Assembly: GCA_022419385.1 (NCBI GenBank)
Contig: JAJUBI010000001.1
Coordinates: 6,386,001-6,450,000, forward strand
DNA from: Paraconiothyrium sp. Pb-2020
Taxonomy: Eukaryota > Ascomycota > Dothideomycetes > Pleosporales > Didymosphaeriaceae
Length of the DNA: 64,000 nt
Direction: 5' to 3'
In this document: one piece after another, positions 12,383 through 25,500 of the stretch
Layout of the letters: each line of letters begins with the position of its first letter
Numbering within the stretch: the stretch's first letter is position 1
The notes under the pieces: generated by a model
What the model was told of the DNA's origin: nothing
Databases searched by the model: none
What the model saw: only the letters and a program-made list of their open reading frames with translations
Made by a program: the position numbers and the translations under genes

Positions 12383-13234
12383 TGCAACGGCTCTGGGAAG
12401 ACTTTCACATAGTGGTCATAATTGCTAAGTCGATGGGAAGAGGTCGCGACGTTGTGTTGCTATATTCGGACGGTAAGCAGCTCAGCCTCAGGCATGTCCC
12501 CGCAACTAGCGGTAGCGTGGACTCCGCCACTGGTTCACAGCACGATGAAACAAGTATTAAAGGTGAATACTCAATCTGTTGCCGTGTCCATTCTTGGTCT
12601 GTCTCGCCAGCCAAGCGAATGTCGAGAGGATGAGGTAGTCGCACGGACCCCAGCTTACGCCCGGTCACGTGATTTGCGTCAGCCGGGCGCGATAAGCAAT
12701 CCGGAAACTCTATGCATAAGCCAAACGAGAGAACCTATGTACGTGGAGCGCAGTAAATAGGCACAAGATATACTGACATTGCGATCCCTGCTTAAGGATA
12801 ACATCAGACTGGCTTACCTGTAGTTTCCTGCAGCAGAGGTTCCCACCTTCGAAAGGGTAACCTTCGAAAGGGTAACCTTCGAAAGGGTAACCATGAGGTA
12901 CGACGAAATTATGCGGAAATTACGTCCTCTGATGGAAGCACGGCCACGTCTCCTGGCTTCAGTGACAACGTTTCCATGGGACAACCTCATATCGCGAGAC
13001 ACAACCACCGAGCTCTCGCGGAGCACTTCGGTTACCAGTTCTCTCAGATAGGAGATCTTCGCGACCCCGCATTTCGCTGTTTACCCTTCTTGAACAGGGT
13101 CTAAGCCGATTGCCGTAGTACCATCGTGGGCCCCTGCGCTGGTGTTCCTTCGACGTAGACACGCTCGAACCGCAGACTCTCTGCACCAATTGACCTGACT
13201 GTATCGTCCTTGAGAATCGACAGTTCAACTCAAG
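12383..13234. other. Divergent intergenic region between HET and SDR genes
   Basis: This 850-base stretch contains both promoters and one short tandem repeat with TTCGAA cores, described separately. No further gene is recognised. Confidence 0.5.
12845..12892. repeat. 15-bp tandem repeat, about 3 copies
   Basis: The unit accttcgaaagggta occurs three times head to tail with a partial fourth copy. Each unit contains the palindrome TTCGAA flanked by an AGGGTAACC motif. It lies about 340 bases upstream of the SDR start and 460 bases upstream of the HET start. Evenly spaced copies of a palindromic core could be protein-binding sites or a simple minisatellite. Confidence 0.85.
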
Positions 13235-14485
13235 ATGCCCATCAAAAGCGAGTGGACTCTTGCGCGCGAAGGTGAGTTGTGCCTAGCTTCGACCCTCGCT
13301 CTTCGCCCCCCGTACCTCGGCGCTAGAGGCCGCCCCAAACATCACCGACGAATGCTAACATTGCCCTTCAAGGCTGGACACTGGACACCACCACGCGCCT
13401 TCTCAAGGCCACAGCCTTCAATCCCCTGCTTACAGTACCGCTCATTTTTGCCGCGAAATACACCTCGCGGGGCTCGCAGCTCGCGTTCCAAAATGCGGCC
13501 CTGTTCCGCACCCTCAAGTCGCTCGTTGCGCTGGGTGTGCTGGGCTCCATCAGCGGATGGCTCGACGACAAGGTCGTCAACAACTGGAAGAGCGCTGAAT
13601 GGGACTGGACGAAGGAAGTTGTCGTCGTAACCGGCGGCGCAGACGGCATCGGCAAGAGCATCGTACTCCTACTAGCAGAGAAGGGCATCAAGGTCGCCGT
13701 CCTAGACGTGCAGCAGCTCACATACCCAGGTGCGTCCCATACACCCAGTCCAGCAACGCAGCTAACACACCGCAGCTCCCCCCTCCGTCCACTACTTCCA
13801 ATGCGACCTCGCCTCCAAAGACGCCATCACCTCCGCCGCTGCCTCCATCCGCAGCGCCCTCGGCGACCCCACCGTCCTCATCAACAACGCCGGCTGCGCC
13901 CGCGGCAAAACCGTCCTCGACGCCTCCGAAGCAGACATCCGCCTCACCTTCAACGTGAACACCCTCGCGCACTACTTCCTCGCACAGCAGTTCCTGCCCA
14001 GCATGATCGCGCACAACCACGGCATGGTCGTCACCGTCGCCTCCCTCGCCGCATACCTCCCCGTCCCCAAAATGGTCGACTACGCAGCGTCCAAAGCCGC
14101 GTCGCTCGCCTTCCACGAGGGTCTCTCGGCCGAACTGGCGACGCATTACAAGGCGGATAAGGTGCGCACCGTGGTCATGTGCCAGGGGTACACGCGGACG
14201 GCGCTGTTTGAGGGGTTCAAAGGTAGTGCGTTGTATCCGGAGACGGTGGCGGAGGAGATTGTCAAGGCGGTGCTGAGGGGGAAGAGCGCGCATTTGATGG
14301 TGCCGGAGAGCAGTTGGGGTGTCATTCCCAAGGTGCGGAGTTGGCCGCTTTGGATGCAGTATGGAATGCGCAAGGGATTGAAGGACCTGATGGAGTCGTG
14401 GCACGGGAGGCAGGTTGCTCAGCCGAGTGAAGCTCAGGGGGAGAAGGAGATTGAGGAAAGTGCTGTGTTGGTCGAGGAGCACTGA
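13235..14485 (+). CDS. Short-chain dehydrogenase/reductase (RDH10/16C-type SDR)
   Basis: Exons 13235-13271, 13373-13729 and 13776-14485 give 367 residues; phases match. Seen: an N-terminal hydrophobic stretch of about 60 residues (FNPLLTVPLIFAAKY, LVALGVLGSISGW), suggesting membrane or lipid-droplet attachment; Rossmann VVVTGGADGIGKS (TGxxxGIG); CDLASKDAI; NNAG; VTVASLAAYLPVPKMVDYAASKAA with the catalytic Ser and YxxxK; and a C-terminal extension rich in Glu. The family reduces or oxidises retinoid, steroid or fatty carbonyls with NAD(P)(H); the substrate here is unknown. Exon 3 is strongly C-rich in third positions. The gene converges on the giant gene, with 430 bases between the two stops. 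Confidence 0.88.
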
Positions 14486-14911
14486 GTTAGCTGAGGCGTG
14501 GGATGCTTAGGCTTCGTGTTCTAGTCGTACCATGACGTACTGGCGATTCTCATGAGGCGTGGCGATATCTGCACGCTGTCTTTCTTCAGTGAGGGGGCCC
14601 TTCATTGGCATCTGGCTGGACCTGGAGACATTGGGCACTCCAGATTCCGTTATGTGAACATACATCATAAGCGAACCTGTCATCACTCGCATATTGGCCA
14701 TGTGATGAGGATGTATGAACATTAAAAAATGTGTACAATTAAGAAATACAATGCTAAAGGTATATGCGCGCTCATACAAACCGCCCAACGAAAACATAAA
14801 CATAGGAAATTCGTCAGTGAGGTATCGCAACCAAAACGCCACCGAAACCAAAACCCTCTTATACAAAGACCCACCCAGACCAAACCCAATCCATCGCTAT
14901 GCAAGATCCGT
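14486..14911. other. Shared 3' intergenic region
   Basis: Separates the SDR stop from the stop of the minus-strand giant gene. It is A-rich from about 14720 to 14900 on the plus strand. No gene seen. Confidence 0.5.
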
Positions 14912-16534
14912 CTAAATTGCATTGCTCATGTCCAAATCCATGATCGAGCTCTCAGGCGCAACGCTAGTCGGCACAAGACTAACTGCGCTCCTCTTCCGAC
15001 TGTCCACACTCATCGCTCCGCTCATCACTCTCACCACCTTCTTGTTGTTGGGCCGCGCAACAAGCACCTGCGCAGGGCACACCACTATCTCATCATCTCC
15101 CTCTCCAAAGTCATCCCCTTTCTTCACCACCAAGGGGAACAGCACAATCTTGACAACTGCATTGCGCGCTTCCAGCTCGTCGTTTGAGGTTTCTTGTCCC
15201 GAGCGCTCGTTCATGAGGGACGCGTTGAAGGTTACTTTGGCGACTAGGTCGCCGTTGGTGTCGTATTCGGGCTGCAGGGGTGGCAGCATGATGTATTCTG
15301 CGCGCTGGGTGCGCATCTCGATGGACAGCGAGACAGCAAGGCGCATGACGTTGCGTAAGGATTCCTGGATCTGGCGTTGCAGATGCGACGGGGGTGGAAG
15401 GAGGGTCGCGAGTGTGCTGTAGATCTCGTGCACGACAGCTTCTGTGTCCTGTGCGCGTTGTTGGATGAACGGTTCGCGCTTCGACAGCAATGTGAGGGTA
15501 ATGGCGCGCCATTGAGCCACGGCGCGTGTAGGCCCGACTTCCGACAAGGTCTTCTCCAGCGATTTGAGCTTCTGTCGCTGTTCTCTGTCCATGCCGAAAA
15601 GATATCTAGTGAAGACGTACTCCCATATCATGGTCATGACCACCGACATGAATACATCTCGTCGTTTCACGCGATCTGCGAGTAGCATATCGACGTCCGA
15701 ACCGTCGAGAATGGCGTTGTCCAAGCGGGTGTCGATCTTCTGTCTGGTTGCGGCATCCAGCCTGGTGTCTGCAGTAACTTCGGATGACAAGCGACAAGCA
15801 CGAGTGTCTGAGAATTTGGAAAAGCGCAACACCCATTGCTGAACGTGTTGACAAAGCTGTTGGCACGCGCTGTCAAAGTAGTCCTCATCGCGTACCGTGA
15901 GGAAGCTTTCGTTTGGCTTTTTCGTCTCCAGTATCTGGTTTTGCAGCTTCTTGATCTGTTCTCGTGCGCCTTCAAGCTCAGTGTTCAGACGATTGATTTC
16001 AGCATTGCGTTCGTCGATGGCAAGTCCAATTTCTGCAGCTATTGCAGCTTGCATGCCACTCGTGAGCTGGTCATGCTGAGCTCGTAGTTGCTCGAGCTCT
16101 CTGGTAGACTGCTGCCATTGATCTTGTATAAGCTGACCTTCAGATTGAAGTTGCGCATATCGCGCGTTGGCGTCGTTGGTAAGGTTGCGATTGGCATCCG
16201 TGAGCTGGTTGTTAAGCTCAGTAAGTCTGGCAATCTCTTGTTGAAGGCGCTGCAAGGTATCTCTAAGTTGTCCAATGTCGATATCTTTCTGGTGCAGTTC
16301 ACGATCACGTGCTTCTACGGCCTCGGATACAACTTGCTGGTCAACATCACGCTGCTGGGAGGCATGCTGAAGCGTCTCTTCAGCCTTCAGTCTAGCCTCT
16401 TCGAGCGATTTGTTCTGGGCCGCGAGGTTTTCAAGCTGCGACTGCAGATCCATGATTTGCATGCTCTGTCGCTTGCGCACGCTGGGCGGCCGTGTCGGTG
16501 ACATCGGCGAGCCTTGGGCCTCGCCCCATGCCTC
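14912..16534 (-). other. Leashin-like C-terminal coiled coil and globular domain (exon 3)
   Basis: This exon encodes residues about 8621-9160. The first 230 residues form a heptad-rich coiled coil (MDLQSQLENLAAQNKSLEEA, then ELEQLRAQHDQL). After FLTVRDEDYFDSACQQLCQ comes a non-repetitive region of alpha-helical character with Trp and Cys residues (MTMIWEYVFTRYLFGMDREQ) and a beta-like tail with VVKIVLFPLVVKKGDDF. It is the least repetitive part of the protein and hence the best query for homologues. A coiled coil here would allow self-association or binding at the septum. Confidence 0.75.
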
Positions 16535-19500
16535 CTACATACTTGTTAGCCATCGTCCGAACATCTTCGCGACCGAAGTTTTGAACTTACGTAGACATCG
16601 GGCATCTCGGCACGAGGCTTGCCCTCGCCTTTCACTGGATTGTAACTAGACGAGCTTGCGATACCCGCGGCGATGGCTGCGGTTGCTCCGGCAGCGAGTG
16701 CGATGCCCGCGAGATTGGGTTGCGACTTAGCGTTATGAGCACGGACCTCGCCAATCTTGGCTGCAGATCGTAGGTCACCTGACCTGCTTCTGTCTATTCT
16801 TCGCAGAGAACTTGTCGATCTGTTGCTGAGTGCACTGAGTGGGCGGTCCGCGTCTGGACTCCTCATGTTGACGGAGCGATCGCTGAATACACTTGGCGAC
16901 CGCTGCTCTGCTATCCGCACTTTGATTGGATCAGTAGTTGATGGAGAGTGTTCGTGTGGAAGTCGGCGGGCGGGACTTAGTGTCATTGTACGATCGACAC
17001 TCTCGTGAACTTGCTGCCATGGTGATGCCTTCCTCTGCACAGGTGGTGAAGTGTCGATTTTTGAAGGGGCCTTCTTGCGACTCGTGGGCGTTGGAGTGAC
17101 CGGAGGTGGAGACTTCATGCGCTCAGAGAAAGGCTTCGGACTCTGGCTTCGTCGAGCTGACTTGACCTCTCGATCAGGCAAACCGGCATCCGATACCTTT
17201 CGAGCGTGCTTCTTCTGTAAAGGCGACTCGTCCGGACTGGCCTCCTTAATGGGGTCGAGAATACTGCTTGGGGTACGCATGTGTTTGTTTGAGGGCGTCG
17301 ACAACTTTCGGACTTGCTCCGGTTTCTTTTCGGTTGGATCGCCAAAGATTGACTTGTATGGCTCCTTCTGCCTGACTTCCCTTTCAGGCGAGGAATGCTT
17401 CCTGTGCGATTCCGAGGGCGCATGCTTCTCACGCCGAGGAGAATCGTGGGTACTTCGGGAAGATGCCGCGGCTGCAACAGCTGTTGCACCGATTGTAGCT
17501 GCTCCAATAGTAGCAACGTTTTGCAAGCGAGACTTCGACGCGGTGGGAGGAGACTCTCCGTATTGACGGGTTGAAGGCGAGGAATCGAAGAGATATGAAG
17601 ATCGCTCCCGGGTTGCAGAGTCAACGGCATTGGGAGATGATACTGCTGCAAGAGACGGAAGCTCTGGGAACGCTGGGCTCGGCGATCGCGCCTCGTCGTA
17701 ATTCTCTACAGGCCGGGACACCCGGGGCGTTTCTGGTTCCTTTGAACGCCGCTTCTTGTTGCGGTCATCCTCATCGGTTGACGGGATCGAAGTCCTCGAC
17801 TTCCTCGGGGTTTCGAAAGCCGCATCATGGTAGCCGCTATCGCGAATGTCGGAGTGTGCGGGCAGCTGCGGGGCGCTTGCTACTGTGGGGGAGTCTGCCA
17901 CGTGTACTCCACTGTCGCGTACATCACCAAACGACCAGGTAGGTTCAATAACGGGTGAATGACCTCGACTTCCTGTAGGATGCGCTGCAACATCCAGAGT
18001 TGATCGTTCTGTACTTAGATGTGCAAGGTCTTCCGGGCGTGTTGCGCTCAGTGAGATCGGGTCTTCGGGAAGTGAGAGATCCTGTTGAGAGGGCCCTGAA
18101 AGGTGAACACGCTTTTCATCCGGCTCTGCTTCCGGCGGTACAGGGTGCTCTCGTCGCTTATGATGGTGAGATGCGTATCTTGCACCTTCCTGCTTGGGCG
18201 ACAGGTCAACCGAATGCGGATCAGAGGCATCTGCTCGTGACACGTGTCGGTCGTTGTCAGTTGTGTCGCCCAGCGATCTCGCAGAGAGATTGACCTCCTC
18301 CTGCTTTTCTTGTTTTCTTCTTGTCTTCTTGCCTTTCTTTTCCTTCTTGACTGGCGATGCCCACTCATCCTCCACCTCCACTTCCTTCACAGTCTTCTCC
18401 TGGATGCTGGAGCGTGTACGTTCCTCTGATGCTGGCAAGGTAGGGAATGGGTACTCATTTGGCTCGACACCGCTCAAAGACTTCGGAACCTGATCGAACG
18501 TAGGAGGAAGCTCCACCTCTTCTCTCTTCTTCTCCTCTCCCTTGCTGGTGTTGACCGCAGCAAGAGCTGCTGCACCAGTTGCTGCGACCACTGCCGCTGA
18601 GACCCTGCTCTTCTTTTCCTGTTTGCCTTTCTTGCCTGATCCTGCTTCCAATGCCCACTCATCCTCCTCTACGGTCTTGTTTGTCTCCCTTGCGTCTTCA
18701 TCAACTGCTCGCTGTTCCTCCAAATCTTCCTCAAATGGAGTAATTGCACCTGACGAAGTCCCAGACTCACGGACTGACTCTATAGTGTTACTTCGCTTCG
18801 ATGTCGCTTTACCTTGCTTGCCCTTCTTCTTCGGCTGCTCGACCCAGAAGTCATCTGTTGTCTCCAAGGTAGCTTCAGGTACGGATCGGTCATGTTGCAG
18901 TTCGTCAACCTTGATTTGTGTCGCTTTAGTCGGCTCTGTCACCAATGGGTCAGAAGGCGCATGTGAAACTTCCTTGACAATTGTCTCAGCTGGAGTCTCG
19001 ACAGCGAAAGGCACAGCCGTGGGAGCCTCAATCACTGGAGCCTCAACAGCTGGGGAACTAGTATCATCTTGTGCCAAGGAAGTTCTCTTTTTCTTGCCCT
19101 TCACTTTCTTGCCTTTCTTTCCAGACGACCAAAGCTCATCGGGATCGGCCTCTTCGAGTACACCGGGTGGGGACTTGCGCTGGGCAAAGGTAGGATCGTT
19201 AAGGATGTCCATCGGATCGAATGTTGGGGCACTTTGAGGGGCAACTGCCACAATTGGTTGAGGCGCCTCCTTCTCCAAGGTTGCTTCAGCCTTGGGAGAT
19301 GTTGGAGAAGGCGAACGACCTAGAGTGCCGAACCTGGACTTGCTGGCTCCATCGCGCGCAGCCGCAATTTCATCGTCAGGTGCGATTTCGCGAACACCTT
19401 GAGGTGAGGTCGATCGATGGAACGATGGATCGTTAAGTACAAGGTCAGTATCGAAGCCAGACTCCTTTAACCCTGCCGCGACTGTGGCGGCGAAGTCAAT

Positions 19501-22500
19501 ATTATGTTCCGGAGACTTCGCGCGTGGTTGTTCCGCAAGCGGTCGCGATGCATCAGATTGCTCTACCTGGATGCTCTCGGAGCCAACAATGGGGATGTCA
19601 CGGACGATTCTCCCCTCGACCTTCGGCACATCAGCCTTGGGCGCTTCAACCTCCTTGGGTGTAGCTGGCTCAAACATGGCAGCGAGTTTATGTTTCTTGT
19701 TTTTCTTAGCCACCTTCGGAGAGATTGACGGCTCTGGCAAATTCACTGCGGGAGCAGGGACAGGACCAGTAATCTCGACGTCCCTGGAAGATGGTGCATT
19801 GAGCACGTCAGGAACTGGCTGATTGACTTGCGTTGACTCAGTATCGAAAGTAGCTGCCGCCTTCTTTGACTTGCGCTTCTCTTTTTTGTTCTTTTTGGAT
19901 GGAAGTGCCCACTCATCCTCCACTTCAGGCTCAGGTAGTTCTGATGACTCATTAAGTGTAGCGGATACCTGCCCCTGGCCTTGATATGTGACCTTATCGA
20001 CGTTGCTGGGTTCAGGTAAATGGTGTTCAGGAACGGCAGGGGCGATGGATCGGTCTGTTGTCGTAGACAAGGTGGTTTCAGGCTCGGTGGGTAGCTCTGG
20101 TGCAGATCCGACCCCAACGTCTTCCACATCGATCGATGCCATGACAGTCTCATCATGTTGCATAACATGCAGACTATCGGAAGCGGTAGGATCGTTGTCA
20201 TCGAAAGCAAAAGCATTATTCTTGCCGTTCTTATCCTTCTTGCTCGAAACGGCTGCGAAGTTATCAAGTTGTGCTGGTGTTAGCTCTTTAGATTCGGCTG
20301 TAGTGGCTGGCTCCTCGACTGGCGTGGAATGTTCAGGAAGCTCGAATGCGGCTGCCTTGCCCTTCCTTTTCTTTTCCTTCTTGCTTTGCTTGCGGGTCAG
20401 AGCGGGAGCAACAGCTGGTTCATCTTCAAACAAAGGCGTAGCAGTTGGTTCCCCACTAGCAGGCGGAAGTGTGGTCGGGGCCGAAGAATCGGGCTCGCGA
20501 GGCGTGATGAGATCACTATCGGGCTCTACGGTTCGCTCAGACAGGACTACTGCAGGTTCAGCAGGTTCATTCTCCCGAGTGAGAGAGACGCCTTGTTGTC
20601 CGGGAATCGCCTGCTGCGGCTCCGTTAACATTGGCAGGACATCGCGAGTGTCGGTCATGTCCGTAGACTTTGAGGATTCAAGGCTAGGTTCATCCCAAGT
20701 CAACGCTGCAGCTTTGGCTTTCTTCTTTTCCTTTTTACTGGGCTTGCGGGAAAGTGGCGCGGTATCTTCTCTGGGCTCTTCAACCTTCTGAACACTTGCG
20801 GGTAAGACTTCGTCTGTGGAGACGATTGGGTCGGTAACAATGGCTTCAGGCTCCATTGTGGGAACATTGCGATCCTCGGTCGCAGTTGCAAGATCTTCGG
20901 TTTCAATGCTAGGCTCATCCCATAGCACAGGTTGCTGCTTCGCCTTGTTCTTGTCTTTCTTGCTAAGCTTACGAGTGAGTGGAGATATTTCGTGTACTTC
21001 CTCTTGCATCGGCGACGGTTCCTCTATTGTCTTTACTTCTGAGACTCTAGCTGGCTCTGGGTCCTGCATGATAACACCGATCTCTTCAAAGGCGGTGCTG
21101 GGCTCAGAGATCCCTTCGCGCGGTTCCTCCCACGCAAGTGCTACCTGCTTCGCTTTTTTCTTGTCTTTCTTGCTCATTTTGCGCGACAGAGCAGGAGATT
21201 CGATAGGTTCCGCATCCAGTTCGATTGAAGGAGTCATGCCAATTTCTTCAGTGACAGAAGGCGTTGGTGGGGAAGCCCCCTGGGGTATGTCACGTTGCTC
21301 AATCTGCTCGGCCAATTGCTCGCTGATAGTCTCCACAGGTTCGGAAGCCGAGACGGAGGCGCTCTCTTCAGTGGGCTCATCCCAGCTCAGAGCGGCAGCA
21401 TTGGCTTTCTTCTTCTCTCCCTTGCTCTGCTTGCGCGATAGTGTCGGTACTTCCTCCTCGAGAGTGGGCTCAGGAGCGATGTCTTTGGCTTTCACAACGG
21501 CTTCGGGCTCGGCCGGAGTAACAGCTTCTGACAGTTCAGAGGCAGCGGCCTTGCCTTTCTTGGCCTTCTTCTTGTCTTTCTTGCTGAGCTTGCTGACAAC
21601 ATCAAACATTGACGTAGGTTCCGGAGCGGAAGGTTCAGGGGCGTCATCCTCCGTCATTCGTCGATCAAGGGCCTCGGAACGTTGTTTGAATTCAGCAACT
21701 TCATCCAGAACTGCTTGAAACGAAGGTGAAAGTTGGGCCTCTTCAGATTTGTCTGTTGAGGGACCGATATCGGCAATAGACGGCTCAGGTGGAGGTTCTT
21801 GTGTACTTGACGTGTGCCTGTCGATAGGAGGTTGCTCGACCGCGCTTGTAGCAGGCGCTTTCTCAGGAATGTGTGGGGCAAGAGGCTCAGAAAGCGTTTC
21901 GCTTGTAGGCTGCTCAGCGGAAGGAGGTTGTTCATCACGTCTTAGCTCCTCGTCAATTAAAGCGGTAGGAACATCTGCAGCCACAGGCTCGGGAAGTAGC
22001 TCGACTTCCTTCTCAACGGTAGGCGTGGCTGCTCCTGAAGCAGACTTGCTCTTCTTTCCCTTCTTCTTATCTTTCTTAGACTTCTTGATAGGAAGGGCCC
22101 ACTCGTCGTCTTGCTCCTCCTTCGATGCATCTTGGGTTATACCTGCAATCGGGGCCGGCTCCGTAGCCGGTTCGATGGGCAATGCTTCAACAGCTTTCTC
22201 GAGCTGCGGTTCAGGCTCGATGGCGGAAGGCGGTTCGACCTGCTGTTCAAGTTCTACGGTAGCAGGAATGACCAGCTCTGTAATAGCCTGGACCTCCTCA
22301 GAAGTCATGTCTTTGGTTTTCTTCTCCCTCTTCTTGTCTTTCTTGGAAGCTTTGCGACTAATGGGTGCCCACTCATCATCTACATCAGGCACCATAACTT
22401 CTGAAGCTCCCTCAAGTATGGTCGTTGGTGTCTCACGAGAAGTCTCAGTCTCAGTTGCAGGCAAGTGAGGCTCTCCCTGAACAGGCTCTGTGGACAGCTG

Positions 22501-25500
22501 GGGTGCGGTTTCGCCATCTGTGGTCTTCGTAATCGGGTCACCCGCGGACTCGGGGTGAGAAAGGGCGGGAAGTTCGGACGCTTCATTCTTTCCACCGGAA
22601 ATGATTGTGGATTCAGGTAGTGTAGGCTCAACGAGGGGCTCGCTCACACCTCCCTTGGGCATGTCCACCAAATCGAGAGTCTGTGACTCGACCTCCTCCA
22701 CGTTCTTCCCCTTCTTGTTCTTCTTCCCTTTCTTACCCTTCATCGGTGCGAAGTTGGACCATTCGTCTTCCACCTCCACGTCTTTCGGCTGAGAGTCGCT
22801 GGGATGTGCGATAGGCTCCGCTACAGTATCGACGGTTGCTGGCTTTTCTGCAGGCGCATGTAAAACTTCTGCTGGGGCTTGAACTTCAAGGAGTGTTGGC
22901 ACTTCTCCGATTCTAGGTTCGACGGCGGAGACATCGACAACAGGAGCTGATGGTCGGTCGACATCATCATGAGTAGACAAAGGTTCCGCAAGTGGCTGTT
23001 CACGTGGAGCTGTGCTTTCAACGACAAGTTCGTCGTCTAGATTGAAAGCCGGAGCTTTCCTCTTAGCCTTCTTCTCTTTCTTGCTGAGCTTGCGCTCCAG
23101 TACAGGCTTCTCAACTTCCACTGTCTCTGTCTGATCTACCTGAACTGGTTCGGGAGGCGCCTCTACTGGCGATGGCTCGATATCCTTGGTCGCTTCGATG
23201 GGCTGAAGCTCTGCGGGGACTTCGCGAGTGGTGTCAACGGGCTCGACAACAGGCTCGTTCATCTCAGCGACAGGGGTCTGCGGTTCGGAATTCTTGCCTT
23301 TGCCCTTCTTCCCCTTCTTCGTCGTAGCACGGGTAGTCCCTTCACCCTCAGGCTCTACCGGAGGAGCAGCAGATGTATCTACCGTTGGTACGTCTTGCTC
23401 CACAGTATGTAGAGACGTTGGTCCGATGATGTGTTCGATAGTGCTCTGTGCAGCATCCTGTTGCACTGAAGCTGCGGGCTCAATTGGGATTGGCTGCGCT
23501 TCCTCAATGACCGGCGAGGCAAGACCTTGTTGTGGTGAAGCTTCGGGTTCAGTCTGTGGCGGAGGTCCTTCTTCCGTGAGTGGAGTAGCGAGAGAGGCTT
23601 TGCGCTTGTTCTTCTTGGCCTTCTTTTTAGAGACAGGTGCTGCCCAGTCATCTTCAGGCTCCACGACAGGCTCAATCGTAGGTTGGAAATCATAGGTATC
23701 TTTGTCTTTATCGATTGGCTGCTCGATACGCTGCTCCCTGGTTGGTGGCTCTGGAAGCTGCTCGGCCTTGGACTCGACTCCATCCATCGGCCGTGACACT
23801 TCACTGGGCTGCTCAACTGTTGGTTCTTGTGCCAAAGGATCCTGCACGGGCTCTTTAGCAACATCGACAACCGTAGTGTCCTCCACGGAAGATTCAGGGG
23901 CAAGTTGTTCTTCGGGCTGAAGTTCCCCAACCGCCCCGGTGACAGGTGTCGCTGTTCCTGACTTCTTTCCCTTCTTGCTCTTCTTCTTCTTGACAGGTAG
24001 ACCAGCCCCTTCATCTATGTCAGCTTCTTCCTGCTTGGCGTCAGGCATGGGGACGATTTGAGTTTCGTCGCTCCTGGGACCCTCAGCTATTCCGCGAGAT
24101 TTTGGTGTGTCAAATGATGGCGTAGCCATGTCTTGAATCTGTGGCGGAACATCGACTGGCGCAATTTCGTTTGATAGCTCTTCAGGAATGTTGGCGGTTT
24201 CCCTCACTGAAGCTTCGACGAGCGGAGTTGATGTACTAGACTTCTTCCCCTTGTTGTTCTTCTTCGCTGGAAGAGGAGACCAGTCATCGAACACTGCCTC
24301 TTCCTGCTCAAGTGTAGGGTGAGAGATGGGTTCTGCGATCTTGTCGTCTTGTGCTACGGGCGTAGAGCTTGGCTGTGCAGGCTCGCTCACATCGACAGTC
24401 TCGGGGGCAGGCGCAACTTCACTGCTAGGAACAACATCCGCAGCCCCTTGGGCTGCAGGCACTACATCATTCGAGCTCTCAACTTGCACTTCGGGAGGGT
24501 CTTCCACGATAGGCGTTGATGGTTCTGAAACCTTGCCCTTGCCCTTCTTCGCCTTCTTTTTGGCTTTCTTAGACGTTCCAGACCATTCATCCTCACCCTG
24601 TGCCTCGGTTGCAGGCGCCGTTGAAGTATGGGGAGATTGTTCTGTGGGGTCGGCCGTAGGCATGATCTTCTCAACAGTGTCCGGTGTGGGCTCCAGTGGC
24701 GCTTGCTCAAGCGCAACGTCAGGGACAAGCTCCCTTGCCTCCTCCTCTTGAGAAACAGTTGCAGTACTTGGTGGCTCCTCAGCGAAGACCTCAGTGCGCA
24801 AGACGGGTTCTTTATCTTCATCTTCGAGCTTGGGAGGTTCCTCGACAAGGGGCGTTGTGGGCCCAGACAGTTTGCTCTTGCCCTTTTTGGCCTTCTTCTT
24901 AGCCTTCTTCGACATCGAAGCCCCTTCGTCTTCCACAGGTTGCTCAGATTGAGGAGAGGGATCGACTTCGTGTTGTACGGGCTGAGGAAGTGCAACCATC
25001 TCGGCAGTTTCCTTGGGTTCAGGACCAGAAAGCGCGGACTCTGGTTCCACCAGTTCCGTAGGCACAATTCCTTTACTAGCATCGTCGCTCTGCACGTCGG
25101 GAGACTTCTGTTCGACAGGTACAACCACTGGCGCTTCGGCAGTTGGCTTAGTAGGCTGGTCCTCAACCGTGGCGACAGGTTGCTGGGCCTCAAGAGATGT
25201 CTCAGGCACATCTTCTGAGACTGGCGTTGCTGTACCCGACTGTCTAGCCTTCGCCTTCTTTGCCTTCTTCTTGTCTTTCTTTGATAGCCCAGCAAATTCA
25301 TCTTCAACCGGTTGCTGCGGTGCCTCTGATGGTATGAGGGCCGCCGGGATGTCGTCAGCCTTGGGCGGAACGATCGTCTCTTGCGGTGCTGTAGGCTCTG
25401 CCACGTGGGAAGGAAGAAGCTCTTCTGGATGCACAGGTGCTGCCTCTTCCAGGGTAGACGATCGGTCTTCGATTGGCCGATCTTGGGCTAATACAACTTC

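Noticed and set aside
7904..14485. A secondary-metabolite cluster formed by the FAD oxidoreductase and the SDR
   Set aside because: No backbone synthase or cluster regulator is nearby, and a HET gene and about 3.5 kb separate them.
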